A DNA stretch of 5,588 nt, from positions 1-5,588 of the forward strand of contig SKRK01000173.1 in NCBI GenBank assembly GCA_007118525.1. The letters are read 5' to 3'. Shown here piece by piece: positions 1 to 5,588 of the stretch (positions are counted from its first letter, which is position 1; each line of letters begins with the position of its first letter). The stretch comes from Balneolaceae bacterium (lineage in GTDB: Bacteria > Bacteroidota > Rhodothermia > Balneolales > Balneolaceae). A program made the translations under genes and the position numbers. The notes under the pieces are model-generated. The model saw only the letters and a program-made list of their open reading frames with translations, did no database searches and was not told the origin of the DNA.

Positions 1-1802
1 AATCTTCCTTCAGGTTCTTCATACTGCGCAGGGATAACGGGCAAGCCCTCCTCATTCGTTTCGTGACTCAGTGTGTACTCCAGAACGGCCTGCCACACTT
101 TAAGCTGATCTCCATCTCTATAAACAATAGTTTCCTCCAGTTCAACGGGGTTTCCATTTTCATCACGAAGCTGAACAGCCAGGTTTGGGACTACTTCTCC
201 CACCAGCGGCAGAAATCCGGCAATGTAATAGTCGGTTACCACATGCAACAGGGTGTCGCTCCCTTTTCGGACAGGCACGGGATCTTCCCCGGAACGGTTA
301 AGCTGTGCGCTCAAAACAGCCCGGGAAGTCGGGATGGGAGTTCCTGAAAATGGAATTTTAAAGAGCACGGCACGCCCCGGGTCATACATCATGTTGAGTC
401 CTGAAAATTGAAGAAAAAAGTTATCACCCCTTAGTCCGGACAGCAACACTGACACCTCCAAAGCCCGTCGCACTTCATCTTCCGTTAAATAGAACGAAAC
501 CATTGGATAGCCCGGGTTGCCATCCTTTCCTGAGCCTAGTCCGGTAGCCATGACCAGATCGTAAAATGAGATCTTCTCATTGCTCCACTCCTCTGTTCCG
601 ATAACGATATCGCTGCGAATGGCCCCGTTTGCCTGAACAGCTATATCAACAGGTTTGCCCAGGGCTTCTTCAGCGGCTCTCTTCAATGCATCTGTGATAT
701 AATTTCCAATGCCAGATTCCCGCTGGGGGCGGTTCCTCTGAATCGGGAAAGATGATGTTGCAACAACTCTTCGAATATCCACAATCTCTCCCATTGTAAG
801 CTCTGCAATCCAGTTGTTCAGTATTGATTCGTAGCGATCAACCTCAGCGGCAATTTCTTCGTCTTCCGGCACGTCCTGATTGAGTGGTTTCAGAAATGGA
901 CTTCTCTCCACATCATTCATCACATTCACCCGGCGTTCATCGGCATTCCAGCTGAGCTCAAGAATTCCGAGGTATTTCAAATACTGACCGGCCTGAACAA
1001 TCACTGTTTTCCCCTCTGTGATCGGTTCATAAAGCGGCGTGTGGGAGTGTCCGCCCACAATAACATCGATCTCCGGAATGGCTCTTGCCAATTCACGATC
1101 TTCTTTTACACCTGAGTGGTTTACTGATATAATCACATCCACCCCCTCTTTGATGAGTGCTTCAACGGCTTTTCGGGCCGACTGAATCGGATCCTCAAAA
1201 TTAACCGGACCGGGTTCGGCTGTTTTTGAGATGGCGTCCTTACCAATAAGCCCGAAAACACCAATTGTAAGGCCATTTTCCAGTTCTTTGATCAAATAAT
1301 TCTTGATACCCATTTCACTCAGGGGATGATCCTGCGGCGGACGGGTGTTGGTGCCCAGAATGGCTGTTTGCCCGGAGGCCTCCGGGTAACCGGCAGCTTT
1401 CAGATAATTGGCATACACATCCGGGCCATAGTCGAACTCGTGATTGCCGATTGTGACCGCATCATAGCCTATTTTTTGAAAAAGATTTAACTCCGGCGCC
1501 AACCCCTCCCTGAGCGGAAGCCAACCAAATGCCGGTCCTCCAAGTATATCACCTCCTGAAAAGAGCAGTACCGGTTCATTATTAGCAGCTTTCTCCTCGC
1601 GTATCAAATTTACAGCACCGGCCAGGCGCGCAAACCCGCCATGCGCCGGATTCTCATAATCAGGGTGATCGTCAATAGCCGGAATTGGAATCAGGTGGGA
1701 GTGTTCATCATTGGTATGCAAAATTGTAAAGCGCTGCTCCTGGGCCTGCACTATCCCCGAACTGATTAAAAAGAGCGCAAAAATTATAAATTTAATCTTC
1801 AA
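1..1802 (-). CDS. Secreted 5'-nucleotidase / UshA-type metallophosphoesterase, 3' end cut off by the window edge
   Basis: Proteins of this family hydrolyse nucleotides or nucleotide sugars outside the cytoplasm, releasing phosphate and nucleoside. The frame is open for 600 codons and leaves the window with no stop. Residues 1-20 form a signal peptide, with likely cleavage at VQA|QEQ and no lipobox Cys. The N-terminal calcineurin-like domain (about 24-300) keeps the dimetal motifs: NDEH (D32, H34), SGGD (D85), GNHEFD (N120, H121), H229 in VNHSG, and GGHSH (H252, H254). The 5'-nucleotidase C-terminal domain begins near 335 (GIGNYITDAL at 364-373, NGAIR at 392-396, FLQFSG at 463-468). The start must be TTG at 1802-1800: a TAA lies in frame six codons upstream, and the first in-frame ATG falls inside the catalytic domain. 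No Shine-Dalgarno sequence is visible. The usual NGGxR and GGDG(F/Y) motifs are altered, so the true substrate is uncertain. It is divergent from the M14 peptidase gene. Confidence 0.93.
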   Translation of the reverse strand, partial: MKIKFIIFALFLISSGIVQAQEQRFTILHTNDEHSHLIPIPAIDDHPDYENPAHGGFARLAGAVNLIREEKAANNEPVLLFSGGDILGGPAFGWLPLREGLAPELNLFQKIGYDAVTIGNHEFDYGPDVYANYLKAAGYPEASGQTAILGTNTRPPQDHPLSEMGIKNYLIKELENGLTIGVFGLIGKDAISKTAEPGPVNFEDPIQSARKAVEALIKEGVDVIISVNHSGVKEDRELARAIPEIDVIVGGHSHTPLYEPITEGKTVIVQAGQYLKYLGILELSWNADERRVNVMNDVERSPFLKPLNQDVPEDEEIAAEVDRYESILNNWIAELTMGEIVDIRRVVATSSFPIQRNRPQRESGIGNYITDALKRAAEEALGKPVDIAVQANGAIRSDIVIGTEEWSNEKISFYDLVMATGLGSGKDGNPGYPMVSFYLTEDEVRRALEVSVLLSGLRGDNFFLQFSGLNMMYDPGRAVLFKIPFSGTPIPTSRAVLSAQLNRSGEDPVPVRKGSDTLLHVVTDYYIAGFLPLVGEVVPNLAVQLRDENGNPVELEETIVYRDGDQLKVWQAVLEYTLSHETNEEGLPVIPAQYEEPEGR

Positions 1803-1892
1803 GTAAACTCGATGCTTTTAGCAGTGTTGGGTTTTCGTTAAGTTGCAACTTCGTTTTTTTTAACGGGTACTCAAAATCATATTCAACAGATC
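1803..1892. promoter_or_regulatory. Divergent intergenic region with promoters for both flanking genes (inferred)
   Basis: These 90 bp separate the TTG start of the minus-strand nucleotidase from the ATG of the plus-strand M14 peptidase, so promoters for both directions must lie here or extend into the genes. The region has an eight-T tract (1854-1861) and an operator-like inverted repeat, listed separately. I looked for the Bacteroidota pattern (TTTG, about 20 bp, TAnnTTTG) and for sigma-70 boxes and found no convincing match on either strand, so no exact promoter is placed. Neither start codon has a clear Shine-Dalgarno sequence. Confidence 0.55.
1836..1865. repeat. Nested inverted repeats: 12-bp perfect palindrome plus a flanking 6-bp repeat pair
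   Basis: AAGTTGCAACTT at 1840-1851 is a perfect palindrome. It overlaps the left arm of a second inverted repeat: CGTTAA at 1836-1841 and TTAACG at 1860-1865. The palindrome is followed by CG and then eight T. Its place in the short divergent spacer suits a binding site for a dimeric regulator affecting one or both genes. A less likely reading is a weak hairpin with a T tract acting as an attenuator in the M14 leader. The repeats are directly visible; the role is inferred. Confidence 0.4.
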
Positions 1893-4418
1893 ATGAAAAA
1901 ATTGCTTCGCATTGGCATCACACTGCTGATAACTGCTCTCATTACCCCCTCTCTTTTTGCTCAGTTACAATCTCCGGATGAATTTTTAGGTTATGAACTC
2001 GGAGAACGCTGGACCCCTCATCACCGGGTTGTAAGCTATGTTAACCATGTAGCTGAAAATTCTGATTTGGCAACTGTCCACCCCTACGGAACAACCAACC
2101 AGCATCGTGAGCTTGTATACCTGGTTGTAACGTCAGCCGAGAATCATTCAAATATCGAAGAGATTCGCCTAAACAACCTCAGGCTTACAGGGCTGCAACC
2201 GGGTGAAGCGACACCGAACCGAAAAGCCATTGTATGGCTGGCATACAACATTCACGGGAATGAGACTTCAAGCAGCGAGGCAGCGATGAAAACCCTTTAC
2301 GAGCTGGTGAATCCTGCCAACCTGGAGTCGAAAGAGTGGCTGAGGGATGCGGTGGTGATTATTGATCCTATGATGAATCCGGACGGACGCGATCGCTATG
2401 TAAACTGGTTTAATGGAATTGTGGGATCAGAGATGAATCCAAACCCGGAGTCACGCGAGCACAATGAGCCGTGGCCGGGCGGGCGCTCAAACCACTACTA
2501 TTTCGACATGAACCGTGATTGGGCCTGGCAAACTCAGAAAGAGTCACGTTATCGAATTGCCATTTACCAGGAGTGGATGCCTCATGTACATGTTGATCTG
2601 CATGAAATGGGATACAACTCCCCCTACTATTTTGCGCCGGCTGCAGAACCGTTTCATAAGGTGATTACCGACTGGCAGCGTGAATTTCAAACTACCATCG
2701 GGAAAAATCATACTCGGCATTTCGACGAAGAGGGGCTTCTCTACTATACCCGTGAAGTGTTTGATCTATTCTACCCGAGCTATGGCGACACCTGGCCAAC
2801 CTATAACGGCGCAATTGGGATGACCTATGAACAGGGTGGTGGCAGCCGGGCAGGAATTGGCGTGATCACCGAAGAGGGAGATACACTGACTCTTAAAGAC
2901 CGGCTTTACAACCACTATTTGAGCAGTATGTCTACCGTTGAAGTTACCGCTAATCATGCCGACCGGGTTGTATCGGAGTTTGCCAAATTCTTTGATGATG
3001 CCGTTAACAATCCTGCAGGCACCTATAAAACCTTTGTGGTAAAAGCCGACAACAATCCCGATAAGATCAATCACCTGCTTCGCTTTCTTGACGGACAGAA
3101 GATTCGCTATGGAACTGCGGGTTCAAGCCGGAATACGCGCGGATATAATTATAAGACCGGTCAGACTGAACGGGTTTCGATCTCTGCAGGCGACATTGTA
3201 GTAAATGTTCGACAGCCGCAGGGGCAGCTTGCACGGGTTTTCTTTGAACCAAACCCGGAGCTGGCCGATTCACTGACATACGATATTACCACCTGGGAAG
3301 CCCACTATCGCTTTGGCCTTGATGGATATGCGCTTGAATCTGACATTCGGCCGGATATGAACATCTCGCCGGAAGATTTCAGGCAGGTAACCCGCACGGG
3401 GGCTGAAAAGCCTTATGCCTATGTGGCGCGCTGGACCGGCATGGACGATGCCCGATTTCTTGCCGAGATTACAAAGCAGGGAGTTCGAAGCCGGTTTTCA
3501 ACCGTTGATTTTCAGATGGAAGGAAACAGCTATAAAAGAGGCACTCTGATTATCACCCGTGGAAACAATAACCATTTGGGCGACGCCTTTGATGAGATTG
3601 TGGAAGCTGCTGCTGAAAAACATGAGCGAAGCCTCTATGGCGCGCCTACCGGTTTTGTGGAGTCAGGATCTGACTTTGGCTCCAACAGGGTCTCATTTAT
3701 TGAGAAACCGAAAATAGCCCTCGTATTGGGTGAAGGAACATCGTCTCTGAATGCAGGTGAGATCTGGCACTTTATTGATCAGCAGCTTCAATATCCGGCT
3801 ACACTGATCAATACTGACGATTTTATGCGTTTTGACCTAGATAGTTATAATACCCTGGTTTTACCATCCGGTTCATATAACGGGGTGCTGACCGACAACG
3901 CCATGGAAAAACTTTCAGCCTGGGTTCGGGGTGGTGGCACTCTGATCACAATTGGAAATACAAACCAGCTCTTCACAAATCGTAACGGATTTCAACTGAC
4001 CCGTAAATATGCAGAAACAGAAGAACCCGCTATGGATAAGATGCTGGCACCGTATGCAGACAGGGTTCGAAGAAATATCAGCAGTTCAACATCCGGCTCT
4101 GCCTTTAAAGTAACGCTGGATACAACTCACCCTCTTGCTTTTGGTTACGACCAGGAGTATTTCACCCTGAAGCTAAGTGCCGATTCGTACAGCTATCTTG
4201 AGTCGGGATGGAACGTGGGTACTGTTCGGGAAGGAGCCTACCGCAGCGGGTTTGCGGGGGCAAAAGCGAAACCGATGATCGAAAACTCTCTCTCATTCGG
4301 AGTTCAATCCTACGGACGTGGCCAGGTTGTCTATATGATCGACAATCCGCTCTTTCGCGGCTTTTGGGAAAATGGAAAACTGCTCTTTGTGAACAGCCTG
4401 TTTTTCGTTGGAAATTAA
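1893..4418 (+). CDS. Secreted M14-family zinc carboxypeptidase with long C-terminal extension (841 aa)
   Basis: This is a zinc peptidase expected to trim C-terminal residues from peptides, or to cut peptidoglycan-type amide bonds, outside the cytoplasm. Residues 1-23 are a signal peptide (MKK start, hydrophobic core, cleavage at LFA|QLQ). The peptidase domain covers about 40-345. The zinc ligands are H121 and E124 in HGNE and H237 in DLHE; E313 in TYEQGGG is the likely catalytic general base. NPDG (162-165) and MNRDW (206-210) match the region that binds substrate in the M14 fold. The protein is far longer than a simple carboxypeptidase of about 300-400 residues. The remainder has no catalytic motif I recognise, but about 605-840 (IALVLGEG, LVLPSG, WVRGGGTLITIG) resembles the class I glutamine amidotransferase-like fold seen as an accessory domain in large M14 proteins. 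The ATG at 1893 sits directly before the signal peptide. The gene ends at a strong terminator, so it is probably monocistronic. Substrate unknown. Confidence 0.93.
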   Translation: MKKLLRIGITLLITALITPSLFAQLQSPDEFLGYELGERWTPHHRVVSYVNHVAENSDLATVHPYGTTNQHRELVYLVVTSAENHSNIEEIRLNNLRLTGLQPGEATPNRKAIVWLAYNIHGNETSSSEAAMKTLYELVNPANLESKEWLRDAVVIIDPMMNPDGRDRYVNWFNGIVGSEMNPNPESREHNEPWPGGRSNHYYFDMNRDWAWQTQKESRYRIAIYQEWMPHVHVDLHEMGYNSPYYFAPAAEPFHKVITDWQREFQTTIGKNHTRHFDEEGLLYYTREVFDLFYPSYGDTWPTYNGAIGMTYEQGGGSRAGIGVITEEGDTLTLKDRLYNHYLSSMSTVEVTANHADRVVSEFAKFFDDAVNNPAGTYKTFVVKADNNPDKINHLLRFLDGQKIRYGTAGSSRNTRGYNYKTGQTERVSISAGDIVVNVRQPQGQLARVFFEPNPELADSLTYDITTWEAHYRFGLDGYALESDIRPDMNISPEDFRQVTRTGAEKPYAYVARWTGMDDARFLAEITKQGVRSRFSTVDFQMEGNSYKRGTLIITRGNNNHLGDAFDEIVEAAAEKHERSLYGAPTGFVESGSDFGSNRVSFIEKPKIALVLGEGTSSLNAGEIWHFIDQQLQYPATLINTDDFMRFDLDSYNTLVLPSGSYNGVLTDNAMEKLSAWVRGGGTLITIGNTNQLFTNRNGFQLTRKYAETEEPAMDKMLAPYADRVRRNISSSTSGSAFKVTLDTTHPLAFGYDQEYFTLKLSADSYSYLESGWNVGTVREGAYRSGFAGAKAKPMIENSLSFGVQSYGRGQVVYMIDNPLFRGFWENGKLLFVNSLFFVGN

Positions 4419-4449
4419 TTCCAAATAAGTCGTTAAGCTTGTTTGAGTT

Positions 4450-4492
4450 AAAAAGCCCCCTCCATTCATTTTCGGTATGGAGGGGGCTTTTT
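4450..4492 (+). terminator. Strong Rho-independent terminator after the M14 peptidase gene
   Basis: A perfect 16-bp stem (4450-4465 with 4477-4492) encloses an 11-nt loop. Its core is a GC-rich run, GCCCCCTCC paired with GGAGGGGGC. The stem starts with five A and ends with five T, so the same structure could stop transcription from either strand. It lies 31 bp after the M14 stop codon and no minus-strand gene converges on it, so its evident job is ending the M14 transcript and isolating the isomerase-like gene downstream. Confidence 0.93.
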
Positions 4493-4629
4493 CAATAGAA
4501 ACCTCTCTTCGGACAGGAGCAGAGCTATCCTTTATCTATGTTGATAAATAATAATGGAATTTTCCTTTTAAACGGCGTTAATTATAAGCTCACCTCACTC
4601 ACTGCACCTCAACGATAGTCAAATTGGAT
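4493..4629 (+). promoter_or_regulatory. AT-rich leader, probable promoter region of the isomerase-like gene
   Basis: With the terminator just upstream, the gene starting at 4630 needs its own promoter, and this 137-bp spacer is the natural place. It is AT-rich between 4535 and 4590. A -10-like TATAAG lies at 4583-4588, but the bases 17 bp upstream (TTTTCC) are a poor -35 box; a TTGATA at 4541-4546 is too far away to pair with it. No riboswitch-like structure or small ORF with support is seen. Presence of a promoter is inferred from layout; its exact position is a guess. Confidence 0.35.
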
Positions 4630-5511
4630 ATGGGAATTTCAAGACGTGATGCCATAGGTAAAATGGGAGTTATTACAGGGTCTGCAGCGCTTTTGGGCCT
4701 CAGCAAGAGTATTGAACATACCGAAGCAGCTTTGGAAGAGTCCGGTTTAAAAGGCAACATCAAGCACGCTGTTACCCGGTGGCCTTATGGCAGCCTTTCA
4801 CTTGAAGAGCTCTGCAAGGCCTGCAACGACATTGGAATAACAGGCCTGGAACTGGTTGGGCCGAACGACTGGGCTACACTAAAAAAGTATGATCTCTACT
4901 GCCCAATGTGCAATGGTGCAGAACCGGGAATTGATGTTGGATTTATTGATCCCAGCCTGCACTCTTCTTTAGCCGACAGCTATAACCGGGTAATACCGAT
5001 GGTGGCTGAAGCAGGATATAAAAATCTGATCTGTTTTACCGGCAATGCAACGGATATGGATGACGAAACAGGTATGAAAAATTTTGAAAAGGGGATCAAG
5101 CCAATTCTTCGAAAGGCCGAGCGTCACGGTGTGGTGCTCTGTCTGGAGATGTTCAACACACGGGTAGATCACCCCGGTTATATGGCCAATAGTACCCGTT
5201 GGGGGGTTGAGATGTGCAACAGGCTGGGTTCAGAGAACTTCAAGCTTCTCTATGATATCTATCACATGCAGATTATGGAGGGAGATATCATCAGCCGTAT
5301 CCGGGAATTTGGAGAGTATTTTGCCCACTATCATACAGGAGGTGTTCCGGGTCGAAATGAGATCGATGAAGCTCAGGAACTCTTCTATCCGGCTATCATG
5401 CGGGCGATAGCTGAGTCCGATTATGAGGGATATGTAGGGCAGGAATTTATTCCCTCGCGAGGCGATGCACTGGCATCACTGCGACAGGGGATAAAGATTT
5501 GTGACGTTTAG
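4630..5511 (+). CDS. Hydroxypyruvate isomerase-like TIM-barrel protein with Tat export signal
   Basis: This belongs to the xylose isomerase-like TIM-barrel/AP endonuclease 2 superfamily, in the hydroxypyruvate isomerase (Hyi)-like group, whose type enzyme interconverts hydroxypyruvate and tartronate semialdehyde. From the ATG at 4630 it has 293 residues. Residues 1-33 look like a Tat leader: SRRDAIG (R5, R6), a mild hydrophobic stretch (14-24), and possible cleavage after TEA (33). The barrel follows. Likely metal ligands by comparison with Hyi as I recall it are E173 (in LEMFNTR), D209 (in YDIYHMQIMEGD), H235 (in HYHTGG, where Hyi has Gln) and E272 (in GQEF). PGRNE (240-244) is also shared. 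Without the leader the length matches Hyi at about 258 residues. A TTG two codons upstream (4624) is an alternative start, but ATG puts the Arg pair at the usual distance; neither has a clear Shine-Dalgarno sequence. The catalytic fold is certain, the substrate is not: many exported relatives are named Hyi only by similarity. Confidence 0.92.
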   Translation: MGISRRDAIGKMGVITGSAALLGLSKSIEHTEAALEESGLKGNIKHAVTRWPYGSLSLEELCKACNDIGITGLELVGPNDWATLKKYDLYCPMCNGAEPGIDVGFIDPSLHSSLADSYNRVIPMVAEAGYKNLICFTGNATDMDDETGMKNFEKGIKPILRKAERHGVVLCLEMFNTRVDHPGYMANSTRWGVEMCNRLGSENFKLLYDIYHMQIMEGDIISRIREFGEYFAHYHTGGVPGRNEIDEAQELFYPAIMRAIAESDYEGYVGQEFIPSRGDALASLRQGIKICDV

Positions 5512-5588
5512 ATCAAAGGGAAAGCTTCAGAAAGCTAGTCGGGATGAGACATAAACCCAAACATGGTATTTCTGTCCAACATCGCTCA
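5512..5588. other. Non-coding tail after the isomerase-like gene; no feature identified
   Basis: These 77 bp hold no supported gene start or end on either strand. Two minus-strand frames are open to the window edge but give only about 20 residues with no recognisable pattern. A small AGCTT/AAGCT hairpin (5523-5536) lacks GC content and a T tract, so I do not call a terminator. Confidence 0.5.

Noticed and set aside
63..347. Open reading frame of 94 codons on the plus strand
   Set aside because: It lies antisense to the nucleotidase gene, whose frame carries conserved domain features throughout; the plus-strand product has no recognisable pattern.
1836..1861. Palindrome plus eight T read as an intrinsic terminator
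   Set aside because: The stem would be short, AT-rich and need a bulge, and it precedes the M14 start instead of following a gene on the same strand; a protein-binding site is the better guess.
2766..3279. Two minus-strand open frames inside the M14 gene
   Set aside because: They are antisense to well-supported peptidase coding sequence, have no start context and give low-complexity, unrecognisable products.
4208..4498. Plus-strand open frame overlapping the M14 3' end and the terminator
   Set aside because: It is an out-of-frame reading of the peptidase gene and runs through the terminator hairpin, so it is not a gene.
4969..5410. Two further open frames, one per strand, inside the isomerase-like gene
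   Set aside because: Both overlap conserved catalytic segments of the TIM-barrel protein in other frames and show no family resemblance.
5523..5536. Small hairpin AGCTT/AAGCT after the isomerase-like gene
   Set aside because: Five AT-rich base pairs with no T tract are within chance expectation and do not make a terminator.
5535..5588. C-terminus of a convergent minus-strand gene at the right edge
   Set aside because: The frame ending in TAG at 5537-5535 is interrupted by TGA at the window edge, and the other two frames show no recognisable sequence in about 20 residues.
1..5588. CRISPR array, tRNA, insertion sequence or phage-defence genes
   Set aside because: No spaced direct repeats, cloverleaf-like sequence, transposase or defence-type domain is visible; the three genes are ordinary chromosomal enzymes.

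Overview
This is a 5.6 kb piece of bacterial chromosome. It carries three protein-coding genes, all predicted to be exported, and no RNA gene, mobile element or CRISPR array. The first gene runs off the left edge. Moderate GC content, start codons without a clear Shine-Dalgarno sequence, signal peptides cleaved just before glutamine, and the protein types all suggest Bacteroidota or the related Balneolota (Rhodohalobacter/Gracilimonas-like). This placement is from recall of the families, not from a search.

Layout. Positions 1-1802 on the minus strand hold the first 600 codons of a secreted UshA-type 5'-nucleotidase/metallophosphoesterase; its C-terminus lies outside the window. A 90-bp divergent intergenic region (1803-1892) contains a perfect 12-bp palindrome nested with a second inverted repeat and an eight-T tract. 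Positions 1893-4418 on the plus strand encode an 841-residue secreted M14-family zinc carboxypeptidase with all recognisable catalytic residues and a long C-terminal extension. A very strong intrinsic terminator (4450-4492) follows. After an AT-rich leader, 4630-5511 on the plus strand encodes a TIM-barrel protein of the hydroxypyruvate isomerase-like family with a twin-arginine leader. The last 77 bp hold nothing I can call.

How the genes relate. The nucleotidase and the peptidase are divergent and could share control of the intergenic region. The isomerase-like gene is separated from the peptidase by the terminator and is probably its own unit. All three products probably act outside the cytoplasm, which fits scavenging of nucleotides, peptides and sugar-derived compounds, but the window does not show that they form one pathway. 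I see no evidence of a new multi-gene system. The points most worth a second look are the export signal on an isomerase-type enzyme, the diverged substrate-binding motifs of the nucleotidase, the uncharacterised C-terminal half of the peptidase, and the operator-like palindrome.
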